Part shown: piece after piece, positions 43,349 to 50,624 of the stretch | Layout: every line of letters begins with the position of its first letter | Numbering within the stretch: the first letter of the stretch is position 1 | From: Candidatus Dadabacteria bacterium | GTDB taxonomy: Bacteria; Desulfobacterota_D; UBA1144; Nemesobacterales; Nemesobacteraceae | Direction of reading: 5' to 3' | Assembly (NCBI GenBank): GCA_009840385.1 | Contig: VXNX01000003.1 | Coordinates: forward strand, 1 to 64,000 | DNA: 64,000 nt | Program-made: the position numbers and the translations under genes | The notes under the pieces: model-generated | Databases searched by the model: none | The model's input: only the letters and a program-made list of their open reading frames with translations | What the model was told of the DNA's origin: nothing

Positions 43349-44522
43349 CCTCTACTGTTCTTGGTCGAACAAGACCACTGCCTTGCTTAGTTTCCATCCT
43401 TCCGACCATGCGGCTAAGATTCCCGCCCGCAATCGAGATACCTCGATGAAGGATATTTATCGCAGCGTTTAAGTCCCTGTCTATCTCAAGTCCGCATGAG
43501 CATTTATGCGTCCGCACAGACAGGTTCTTTTTCACCGTTGCTCCGCAGCTTGAGCATTTCTGCGAAGTATTCTTGGGATTCACACGTACCATCTTAACGC
43601 CAGCACTTTCGGCCTTCTCGTTAAGAAGCGTAATGAACCTGCCCCAAGCCTGCTCAGATATATTCTTTGCCAACTGCTTGTTGCGAAGCATGTTTTTTGT
43701 CTCTAACTTCTCCACTGCTATAAAGTCGTACATTTTCACCAACTCAGCAGTCAATCGGTGAAGGTAGTTTCTTTCCTTGTCCGTTACCCTTTGCCATTCT
43801 TTGGCGAGCAGGGATGCGGCTTTACGTCTGTTGTTCGATCCTTTCACCTTGCGGGACATGGAGCGTTGCAGACGTACCAGTTTCTTTCTGTCTATCTCCC
43901 GCTTGGCCACCTTCTCTCCATCGCTCAGAGCAAGACGTTTCGATATGCCTACGTCTATACCCACGGGGCGGGTTGTCCCTTTCACGGTTTCAACATCCGG
44001 CAGTTTATAAGACAACGCCACTTCAGTTCTCAAAGGCTTCCTTGTAATCCGTACTGCCTTGAGAAGACCGTTCGGAGGAAGTTCCCGGGACGGCTTCACC
44101 ACGATACGGGGAAGTCCTTTTATCTTGAGGACTGTTTTGTCGCCCTCACTCTTTAGCATCCGCCAGCACTGGTCATTTATCTCTATAGTATGCCAACGGT
44201 ACTTGCTCTGCCAGCGGGGAAATCCTGCCTTCTCCTTGGCTTTTACCCTGCGGAAAAACGACTGAAATGCCTTGTCTATCCTGCCCACAACACCTCGGAA
44301 CACTTGAACGCTTATGCTCTCGTACTCAGGATCATCTGCCCTTACCTCGGTCAATGCCCTGCACTGGTCGTAATATGAGCGACCTTTGCCCGTCTTCTTG
44401 TAGCAGTCAATCCGCTCCTCAAGGCAGGCGTTGTAAAGGTCGGCACACATCTGAAATACTCGGGAAAGCGTTTCGTGCCCCGACCTAGATAGCTTGGCCC
44501 GGCATTTGTAAGTCCTTATCAT
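43338..44522 (-). CDS. tnpB: RNA-guided endonuclease TnpB (IS605 OrfB family)
   Basis: Nuclease of the TnpB family, ancestor-like to Cas12, which uses an omega RNA from the element's 3' end. The protein is 394 residues with an N-terminal helix-turn-helix/WED region and a RuvC core: GIDVGISKR near 191 (first Asp), VEKLETKNM near 278 (Glu) and DRDLNAAINIL near 348 (last Asp). A zinc finger with CSSC and CSC motifs lies between. All catalytic acids are present and the frame is complete, so it looks active. The start is ATG 44522 with only a weak promoter (TATAAC). Directly upstream of hemL. Confidence 0.92.
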   Translation of the reverse strand: MIRTYKCRAKLSRSGHETLSRVFQMCADLYNACLEERIDCYKKTGKGRSYYDQCRALTEVRADDPEYESISVQVFRGVVGRIDKAFQSFFRRVKAKEKAGFPRWQSKYRWHTIEINDQCWRMLKSEGDKTVLKIKGLPRIVVKPSRELPPNGLLKAVRITRKPLRTEVALSYKLPDVETVKGTTRPVGIDVGISKRLALSDGEKVAKREIDRKKLVRLQRSMSRKVKGSNNRRKAASLLAKEWQRVTDKERNYLHRLTAELVKMYDFIAVEKLETKNMLRNKQLAKNISEQAWGRFITLLNEKAESAGVKMVRVNPKNTSQKCSSCGATVKKNLSVRTHKCSCGLEIDRDLNAAINILHRGISIAGGNLSRMVGRMETKQGSGLVRPRTVEVTV

Positions 44523-44536
44523 GATTGTGTTATACC

Positions 44537-44550
44537 TAACTGTCTAGTTA
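44537..44550 (+). repeat. Inverted repeat, distal end of the TnpB element
   Basis: TAACTGTCTAGTTA, the exact inverse complement of 43335-43348, 15 bases before the tnpB start. Confidence 0.7.
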
Positions 44551-44602
44551 ATTCCCCGGGTATTCATAGGAAACGGTTCGACGCCGACCGGGATTAGAGT
44601 TC

Positions 44603-45424
44603 TTATTCTTCCGATGCCGACAGGCTTTTTATGTGTTTTTTCGCCATGGCGGCTTCTGGTGACTCAGGGAACGCTTCAATCAGCGATTCGAAAAAGAGAC
44701 TCGCCTCGTTCGGTTTCCCTATTTCCATAAGCGCGAGCCCCTGATTGAGTTGGCAAAGAGGGATTTTGGGACTGGCGGGCCAGGTTTCGATTATGTTCTG
44801 GTATTCGAGTATGGCTTCCTCGTAAAGCTTTTCCTTGAAGTAGGAATCGGCGATCAGAAACATCGCGTCTGAAGCCTTATCGCCCCTTGGGTCGTCGGCC
44901 AGATAGTCTCTAAGCAGCGCTCTCGCGGTTCCGTAATTTCCGTTGTCAAACTCCTTCCGTCCCATATCGTAGTTCTTTCTTGAGACTTTCTCCGCGGTAG
45001 GGGTTTCGGCCGGAGCAGCTTCAGGTTCGGCTGTCGGGGTCTCAGAAGGTGTTTGGGGCGCAGCGGCGGGCGGCGTCTGTGGTACGGGGGCTGTCTGTTG
45101 AGGTGCGGGAATTGTTTTCATCGACAGTTTGCTTTCTATTTTCTTGAAGCGTTCTTCATTCTGCGCGTGCATTTCCGCTATCATCTGTTCCAGTTCCAGA
45201 AGCTTGTTTTCAAGTTCGAAAGCCTTTTCGTTGAGATCAAGGATGTTCTCTTCTTTCTTTACTTCAGCTTTCAGCCAGTCGATATCCTTCTGCGTCTTTT
45301 TCAGGGTTGTCTCGATTTCCCTTTGCCTCGAGTAAAGAAAGTCCGTGTCCCCTTCCGTCGCCACGCACCCGTACATAAATATGGAGCAGAACGATATCGC
45401 TACGGCAAGAATTTTTCTTCTCAT
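44603..45424 (-). CDS. Tol-Pal associated lipoprotein CpoB/YbgF-like
   Basis: The 273-residue protein has a lipoprotein signal (lipobox MYGC, Cys20), a coiled coil (about 28-98), a proline/alanine/threonine-rich linker (105-145) and three or so TPR repeats (about 150-265). This is the CpoB (YbgF) layout except that CpoB is usually a cleaved soluble periplasmic protein rather than a lipoprotein. CpoB coordinates outer-membrane constriction and peptidoglycan synthesis. Its start overlaps the stop of the upstream Pal-like gene by 4 bp. The tolQRAB genes are not in the window. Confidence 0.82.
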   Translation of the reverse strand: MRRKILAVAISFCSIFMYGCVATEGDTDFLYSRQREIETTLKKTQKDIDWLKAEVKKEENILDLNEKAFELENKLLELEQMIAEMHAQNEERFKKIESKLSMKTIPAPQQTAPVPQTPPAAAPQTPSETPTAEPEAAPAETPTAEKVSRKNYDMGRKEFDNGNYGTARALLRDYLADDPRGDKASDAMFLIADSYFKEKLYEEAILEYQNIIETWPASPKIPLCQLNQGLALMEIGKPNEASLFFESLIEAFPESPEAAMAKKHIKSLSASEE

Positions 45425-46206
45425 TGGTTATCTGGAGAATTGCTTTCTGAAGGGCTGTCAGCTGAGAGGGCTATGAAGTGTCCCCGCCTGTTGCGGCCGT
45501 AGGCCTCTTCCGATGTCCCTTCCTGCCATATTTCCGTTTCTCCCTTGCTGATGGAATGTAGCATCTCGGGAGACATTCCTTTTCCGATCATATACTTCTT
45601 GATCTCATCCGCTCTTTTCTTTCCAAGGGAGAGGTTGTATTCTTCGGTTCCTCGGATGTCGCAGAAACCGAAGACTAGGATGAATTTGATCTTGTCTTTG
45701 TTCTTTTCAAAGATAGCGATGTTGCCGTCGATTACATCCATTGCCTCTTGTGGTATCTCCGAACTGTCGAATTCGAAGAAAACATCCGAAGTGGGAAGGT
45801 TGATAAGGTTTTCTCTGGAAAAAGAGTCGCGGAGCAGGGATTTTCGTATTTCCTGGGCGGCTTCGTCAAAGCCCTCCATGAAGGTGTCTTCCCTTGCGAC
45901 TCCGACCGCCTGGGTGGCCTTAAGTTCCGCTTGGGAAAGAACCTTTTCGGCTTCCTCAAACTCTCCGTCACTGACTAGGCTCTTTGCCAGTTCGAAAAGC
46001 TTTTGCGCTTCTTCGTACTCCCAAGTGTCTTCAGCCCCCTCAGCACGGGCTTCTTCAAGTTTTTCCGAAACTGCCAGAACCCTGTACTCAACTTCTGCTG
46101 AAGGTTCTTCAGGTGGGGGAGGGAGAGTCTTCTTCGAACACCCCGAAATGTGCAAAACGCCCACAACCAAGAAGAGAAAGGCAACCGCCGGGACTATTTT
46201 TTTCAT
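45421..46206 (-). CDS. Pal-like OmpA-family peptidoglycan-associated lipoprotein
   Basis: The protein is 261 residues with a lipoprotein signal ending at HISGC. A helical TPR-like segment rich in Glu/Ala (about 45-125) follows, then a C-terminal OmpA domain (VFFEFDSSEIP near 143; GFCDIRGTEEYNLSLGKKRADEIKKYM). The OmpA domain binds peptidoglycan; the helical insert is not in classical Pal (about 170 residues). ATG 46206 is chosen since upstream residues are not signal-like. Paired with the CpoB-like gene. Confidence 0.82.
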   Translation of the reverse strand: MKKIVPAVAFLFLVVGVLHISGCSKKTLPPPPEEPSAEVEYRVLAVSEKLEEARAEGAEDTWEYEEAQKLFELAKSLVSDGEFEEAEKVLSQAELKATQAVGVAREDTFMEGFDEAAQEIRKSLLRDSFSRENLINLPTSDVFFEFDSSEIPQEAMDVIDGNIAIFEKNKDKIKFILVFGFCDIRGTEEYNLSLGKKRADEIKKYMIGKGMSPEMLHSISKGETEIWQEGTSEEAYGRNRRGHFIALSADSPSESNSPDNQ

Positions 46207-46350
46207 GTATAGAATTTCAGTATGTTTTAAAAGGCGCCACCGAGTTGTGGCGGGTAAACTTAAAGACGGGATTACTGTAGCACACGGGGGAAGGTTTTTC
46301 AATTCTCCTGGAGCGTTTTTCTCGCTTGGGACAAAAAAAGGAGTTTTTCA

Positions 46351-46926
46351 GTGAACGAAGCGTCTTCGGTTTCCGGGATTTTCTGGCATAACTCCCCGGT
46401 GGTGGTCATAACCAGCAGGCGGGAGGATGAAATAAACGGCCAGGTGGCGGTAACCCTTGTCACCTCCTCGATAGTCCATACCGTGCCTAGGCTCCTTATC
46501 GGTATATGGAAGGGAAACCACACCCATGGGTTCATAATGAAAAGCAGAAATCTGGTGGTTCACCTCCTGAAAAGGGATCAGATAGCCCTTGTGCGAAACT
46601 TCGGTTTTTACTCGGGCAGGGACAGGAAAAAGTTCCCCGGCATAGACCACTTCGAGGGCAGAAACGGCTGCCCTGTCCTAAGGGATGTCCATTCCTATGT
46701 CGAGTGCTCAGTGCTAAACGCCATGGACGGAGGAGACATGACGGCTTTTCTTGTAAGCGCCGACTACGGGGAGGTAGTTAGGGGAGGGGAGTGGATGACG
46801 CTTGGGGACTTCTACTCCCTTGCCCCCGAGCAGTGGGTGATGGAGTACGGACAGAAGCTCATGGAGTCTGTGAGCTTTTCCATGCCGATAATACATAAAA
46901 TAAGCCACGAGCCGTTTGAGCCCTAA
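46351..46926 (+). CDS. Flavin reductase-like (FMN-binding split barrel) protein
   Basis: The 191-residue protein follows the flavin-reductase-like domain: a VVVITSRREDEINGQVAVTL strand at about 17-36, then SSIVHTVPRLLIGIWKGNHTHGFI and NLVVHLL. Such proteins reduce or bind FMN, some as partners of monooxygenases. GTG 46351 follows AAAGGAG at proper spacing. Monocistronic, converging on fxsA. Substrate unknown; the LLM oxidoreductase is too far away to pair with confidence. Confidence 0.72.
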   Translation: MNEASSVSGIFWHNSPVVVITSRREDEINGQVAVTLVTSSIVHTVPRLLIGIWKGNHTHGFIMKSRNLVVHLLKRDQIALVRNFGFYSGRDRKKFPGIDHFEGRNGCPVLRDVHSYVECSVLNAMDGGDMTAFLVSADYGEVVRGGEWMTLGDFYSLAPEQWVMEYGQKLMESVSFSMPIIHKISHEPFEP

Positions 46927-46945
46927 GCGGCCGCCGTTTTTTCCT

Positions 46946-47344
46946 TCAGCGGATTATTATGGTCGCGGAGGCTGAGTTTCTCTCCGCGTATTTTCTCAGC
47001 TTGCCTCGGAGTTTCTTTTTGAACCAGTCTCTTGTAAAGGGGATGAGAAGGGAGAAGCCGAGAAGGTCCGTGAGCAGTCCCGGGGTGAGAAGCACCACCC
47101 CTCCCACGAGTATTAGAAGGCCGTTTATGAGGCTTTCCGTTGGCGCCCGGCCCTGGGCGAGCTCCGCCCTTATCGCGCCGACGGTACGCGTCCCCTGGCT
47201 TCTTGCAAGCGCCGCTCCAAGCACTCCCGTTGCTATTACTATGAATATGGTCGGCCAGAGCCCTATCAGGTTTCCGAGCTTTATGAGCAGCGCCAGCTCA
47301 ATGAGCGGAACCACCGTGAACAGAATTAACAGTCTTACAAACAT
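46946..47344 (-). CDS. fxsA: FxsA family membrane protein
   Basis: The 132-residue protein has FxsA features: FVVRL-type start with PLIELALLIKLG, then GLWPTIFIVIATGVLGAALARSQG, then LILVGGVVLLTPGLLTDLLGF and a basic tail. Three to four membrane helices. In E. coli it suppresses F exclusion of phage T7; the general role is unclear. ATG 47344 follows a GGGGGG stretch. The frame extends far upstream over the neighbouring lipoprotein gene, but that part is not FxsA-like. Confidence 0.85.
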   Translation of the reverse strand: MFVRLLILFTVVPLIELALLIKLGNLIGLWPTIFIVIATGVLGAALARSQGTRTVGAIRAELAQGRAPTESLINGLLILVGGVVLLTPGLLTDLLGFSLLIPFTRDWFKKKLRGKLRKYAERNSASATIIIR

Positions 47345-47419
47345 TTGAATTCCCCCCGGGCAATCCCGGTTATCTGTTACGGTATAATAATATATCCGGG
47401 GGGAAATGCCGAATTGCCG

Positions 47420-48160
47420 ATGGGAAAGCTGCCTTCGCGAAGAAAAATTCTCATATCCTTTCTGCTCATTCTGTGCCTGGGGGCGGGGGGATGCCGGCTC
47501 TTCAGGTTTCTCGAGGTAAAGGGCCAGCTCGGGAATTTCACCGAGAATTTCAGCGTGAGCGACCACGACGGCCTCAGGCTTATATTTAAAAAGCCCGTGC
47601 TGCTCGCAGGAGACATGGCGTGGCTTATGGTCTACTCGCCGCCCGTAAAAACCCGCGTTTCGCAGGACACCGAGCTTTGGACCTATCATCTGGTAAAGAA
47701 ATACCCGGGCAGAAAAAGCGAAGGCGGAAATTTCGACCTGGCAATGGGAATGAAGCTTTGTGGCAGGAAGCTTTGCGAGATCGTCTTTCCCGAGCGTTTC
47801 ACTAAGTATATAAGCAAGGAGGTTCTCGGGAAGGTGATGGGCTCGGTAGGCGGTGCCGAAGTGAAAAAGCTTGCAAAGACAAGCACCGCGGCGGTTACGT
47901 CTCTTGAATCCAAGGAAATTCCGAACCTCTCGGAGGTGATAGAGATTCTCGGCCGTCCGTACGCAAAGCTAAACGAGGAGGGCGGCAGCGTTTTCGTCTA
48001 TAAGTACAGGTTGCGGGAAAAAACCCCCGAGGGAAAATACGTGGTGTTCAGTCTTCTTTTGAGCTTTAACGAGAAAACGGCCAAGCTCAAGAGGCTCGTG
48101 CTTCCGCTTAGAAGCGTGAAGCTCGCGATGAATTTCGAGTCGGACGGGGCGGGAAGATGA
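47420..48160 (+). CDS. Uncharacterised lipoprotein
   Basis: The 246-residue protein starts with a lipoprotein signal: basic N-terminus, hydrophobic ISFLLILCLGAG and Cys25 in the lipobox. No domain is recognised in the mature part. A segment with two nearby cysteines (MKLCGRKLCEIVF) and a C-terminal beta-rich region resembling SmpA/OmlA-type small outer-membrane domains (SEVIEILGRPYAKLNEEG) may be structural. ATG 47420 lacks a strong Shine-Dalgarno. ispE starts inside its stop (4-bp overlap). Confidence 0.7.
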   Translation: MGKLPSRRKILISFLLILCLGAGGCRLFRFLEVKGQLGNFTENFSVSDHDGLRLIFKKPVLLAGDMAWLMVYSPPVKTRVSQDTELWTYHLVKKYPGRKSEGGNFDLAMGMKLCGRKLCEIVFPERFTKYISKEVLGKVMGSVGGAEVKKLAKTSTAAVTSLESKEIPNLSEVIEILGRPYAKLNEEGGSVFVYKYRLREKTPEGKYVVFSLLLSFNEKTAKLKRLVLPLRSVKLAMNFESDGAGR

Positions 48161-49020
48161 GTTTTGTAAAGCTCCTCTCCCCGGCTAAGGTGAACCTGTT
48201 TCTGAGGATTCTCGGAAAGCGCCCAGATGGATATCACGATCTCCAGTCCCTAGTGCAGCCCGTAAGCCTCTTTGACGAGATAAGCCTTTCGGTCGAATCG
48301 GGAGAAGGGGTCAGCCTTTTTTCTTCTGGGAGGGAGATGTCTTCCGGAAGTGACAATCTTGCCGTGGCCGCCTGTCGGCTTTATCTTGATTCCGCCTCGA
48401 CGCGAAAAAAGGTTTCGGTAGGAGTGAAAAAGAATATTCCTCTCGGCGCGGGCCTTGGCGGCGGAAGTTCGAACGCCGCGGCGGTTCTCGTGGGCCTTAA
48501 CAGAGTTCTCAGGAACTTTGCTGACCGGGACCTGCTGCGGATGGCTGCGTCTCTGGGTGCGGATGTCCCATTTTTTATAAGATGCACCTCTTCGTTTGTC
48601 GAGGGAGCGGGAGAAGAGGTAACGGTACTTTCGGATTTCCCGCTTCTTCACTACGTTATCCTTTTCCCGGGCAAAGGCCTCTCCACCGGGGAAGTTTACG
48701 ACAAGCTGGAACTTCCCGAGCAGCCGCCCGAGGGAGTCGACCCTGCTTTCTTGGTAGAGCGGTTCCGCGACGGCTTCCCCCTTGAAAACGGTCTTGAGGA
48801 TGCGGCTTGCGGGATTTTGCCCGACATTCTTTCCTTCAAGGAGATTTTCCGGTCGCTCGGGGCTAGCTTCGTGCTGGTCTCCGGGAGCGGATCTTCCGTT
48901 TTTTCAGTTTTCCGCGAGCGCGGGGAAGCGGAGGAAATCTACGAATACCTGAGGACTTCTTCACAATTTGACGTTTTTCTGGCCCAGGGGATAAGCGGCT
49001 GGCATTTCCTTGCGGACTGA
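48157..49020 (+). CDS. ispE: 4-diphosphocytidyl-2-C-methyl-D-erythritol kinase
   Basis: GHMP kinase of the MEP isoprenoid pathway, phosphorylating the 2-hydroxyl of CDP-ME. The 287-residue protein has SPAKVNLFLRILGKRPDGYH at 8-27, the ATP motif PLGAGLGGGSSNAA near 95-108, and GASFVLVSGSGSSVF near 234. Coupled to the lipoprotein gene upstream. In many proteobacteria ispE is followed by tRNA-Gln; here a 1.5-kb stretch with an SRCR-domain gene intervenes. Confidence 0.94.
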   Translation: MSFVKLLSPAKVNLFLRILGKRPDGYHDLQSLVQPVSLFDEISLSVESGEGVSLFSSGREMSSGSDNLAVAACRLYLDSASTRKKVSVGVKKNIPLGAGLGGGSSNAAAVLVGLNRVLRNFADRDLLRMAASLGADVPFFIRCTSSFVEGAGEEVTVLSDFPLLHYVILFPGKGLSTGEVYDKLELPEQPPEGVDPAFLVERFRDGFPLENGLEDAACGILPDILSFKEIFRSLGASFVLVSGSGSSVFSVFRERGEAEEIYEYLRTSSQFDVFLAQGISGWHFLAD

Positions 49021-49206
49021 ATCCTTTAGATGAGCCGCTCGTTGACGATCTTCCCCCTTTGTTACGGCTAACCGCTTTATATTTTCCTGGAACAATCTAA
49101 ATATCTGTTCTGCTTGCAAAAATGGGGTAGTGAAAGTAAAATGGCTAAGAGCGAGAAAAAGCTGATCAGAACCGGAAAGCTGCCCTGATTTAAACCAGTC
49201 TTTAGA

Positions 49207-50517
49207 ATGAAAACAGCACTCTTGGGAAAACTTGGAAATCGCCTCGGAAACAGGGGTAATCACTTGATACGCATTGGAAGCAAGGCCGCTAGGGCCCTGG
49301 ATGTGTCACGCGTTTTCGTTGTGGCCGCGGGATTTCTGTTTGGGCTTTGGCTGATGGGTGCACCCGCAGAGGTAAACACTCAGGAAACTGTTTCTGATGG
49401 CGACCTCCGGTTGGTGGATATAACTACCGGCGAGGTAGTGAGCCTCATTGTAACTCCGGCACCTTCGGGCAGGCTTGAAATATTCGATGATCCAGACGGC
49501 GACGGTGCCGGCGAATGGAAGGGCATATGCGATGATGGGTTGGAGACTCTGGGAAGAGAAGAGGACAACAATATCCGGGTAGTCGGCAGGCAGGAGGCCG
49601 AGGTCGCTTGTCGCCAGCTTGGTTTCTCTGGGGGAACTCCGCTTACCAAGCTTGCGGTGCCGGATGACGCTGCGGGAGATGGCGAGGCTCCGTTAGAGTA
49701 TTACTTGCTTGACGATCTTGAATGTTCGGGATCTGAAGCAAGGATATTTGGCGAGGACAAGTGCAAGCATTTGCAGCGCGGAGAGAACAACTGCGGTGCC
49801 GATGAGGCTTTCGGTGTTGCCTGCGAAGCCGCGACTTCGAACAACGACGCCGTCGGGCAGATTGCGGTCAGGGGTACCGAAACGAAAACCGGGGTTACGG
49901 TGGCTGCGGATCACTCCGGTATAACTGACGAGGACGGCAAGCCGGCGGAGGAGGGTTCCTTTGCCTATCAGTGGATTAGGGTTGATGTTGCTTACAACGA
50001 GACTGAAATTCCAAGTGCGACGAGTTCCACCTATGTTTTCCAGTCCATAGATGAAGAGAACTGGGTCAAAGTGAGAATCAGATTCACCGATGACGAGGAC
50101 AATTCGGAGGAAGTTACAAGCTTTGAGGTAGGGCCGATTTACCCTGATCTGCCCGACGGTAGCCTGCGATTGATCTCCACCACCGATACGAGTACAGGTG
50201 AAACTTCGGGTTCCAGCTCGGGGATGCTTGAAATATTTGATAATGAGACAAAGCAGTGGAAGGGGATATGTGATGACGGGTGGGGCACAGAAGAGGCAGA
50301 AGTCGCGTGTAGGCAGTTAGGCTTGTCCGGAGGCACCGCGGAGACGAATATAATCCGGATAGGATTGCCTCCGCTTCTTTTCCTGCTTGATGATGTAGAC
50401 TGTGGCGGTACCGAAACCATGCTGTTTGAGTGCGGGCATGCGGGATTTGGAGTCAGCGACTGCACTTCATGGGAATACGCGGGCGTCACTTGCGAGGCTG
50501 TTTCTGACTCTCAGTAA
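49207..50517 (+). CDS. Exported protein with two SRCR domains flanking an Ig-like domain
   Basis: The 436-residue protein begins with a basic segment and a hydrophobic signal or anchor (about 35-52). The first scavenger receptor cysteine-rich domain (about 65-210) has GRLEIFDD, WKGICDDG and EVACRQLGFSGG. An Ig-like beta domain (about 215-315) has FAYQWIRVD and STYVFQS. The second SRCR (about 318-432) has WKGICDDGWG, EVACRQLGLSGG and LDDVDCGGTE. SRCR domains are common in animal surface proteins and occur in bacteria, including host-associated ones; they bind proteins or glycans. Ligand unknown. The gene lies between ispE and tRNA-Gln, and no Shine-Dalgarno is seen. Confidence 0.85.
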   Translation: MKTALLGKLGNRLGNRGNHLIRIGSKAARALDVSRVFVVAAGFLFGLWLMGAPAEVNTQETVSDGDLRLVDITTGEVVSLIVTPAPSGRLEIFDDPDGDGAGEWKGICDDGLETLGREEDNNIRVVGRQEAEVACRQLGFSGGTPLTKLAVPDDAAGDGEAPLEYYLLDDLECSGSEARIFGEDKCKHLQRGENNCGADEAFGVACEAATSNNDAVGQIAVRGTETKTGVTVAADHSGITDEDGKPAEEGSFAYQWIRVDVAYNETEIPSATSSTYVFQSIDEENWVKVRIRFTDDEDNSEEVTSFEVGPIYPDLPDGSLRLISTTDTSTGETSGSSSGMLEIFDNETKQWKGICDDGWGTEEAEVACRQLGLSGGTAETNIIRIGLPPLLFLLDDVDCGGTETMLFECGHAGFGVSDCTSWEYAGVTCEAVSDSQ

Positions 50518-50531
50518 ATTCTCTTTCCGAA

Positions 50532-50605
50532 TGGGGCGTCGTCTAACGGCAGGACACCGGGTTTTGGTCCCGGTAGTGGGGGTTCGAGTCCTCCCGCCCC
50601 AGCCA
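50532..50605 (+). tRNA. tRNA-Gln (anticodon UUG)
   Basis: A complete cloverleaf: acceptor stem TGGGGCG/CGCCCCA, D arm GTC...GAC, anticodon stem CCGGG/CCCGG with loop TTTTGGT (anticodon TTG), and T arm GGGGG-TTCGAGT-CCTCC. The discriminator is G50602 and the 3' CCA (50603-50605) is encoded. It lies 14 bp after the SRCR gene and 19 bp before the helicase gene. Confidence 0.95.
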
Positions 50606-50624
50606 AAAAGACGGTTCAAGTACC

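Larger units (their letters stand above)
43335..44550 (-). mobile_element. TnpB-only IS605/IS1341-like element with 14-bp inverted ends
   Basis: TAACTAGACAGTTA at 43335-43348 and its exact inverse complement TAACTGTCTAGTTA at 44537-44550 bound a 1.2-kb segment filled by one tnpB gene. Each repeat can fold on itself (TAACT/AGTTA around a 4-base loop), recalling the subterminal hairpins of IS200/IS605 ends. There is no tnpA, so movement would need a transposase in trans. The repeat next to hemL contains the tnpB stop codon and supplies the A of the hemL ATG. Exact termini are inferred. Confidence 0.65.

Noticed and set aside
49141-49188. 15-codon frame (MAKSEKKLIRTGKLP) between ispE and the SRCR gene
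   Set aside because: Too short to support; no Shine-Dalgarno and no known leader-peptide pattern.
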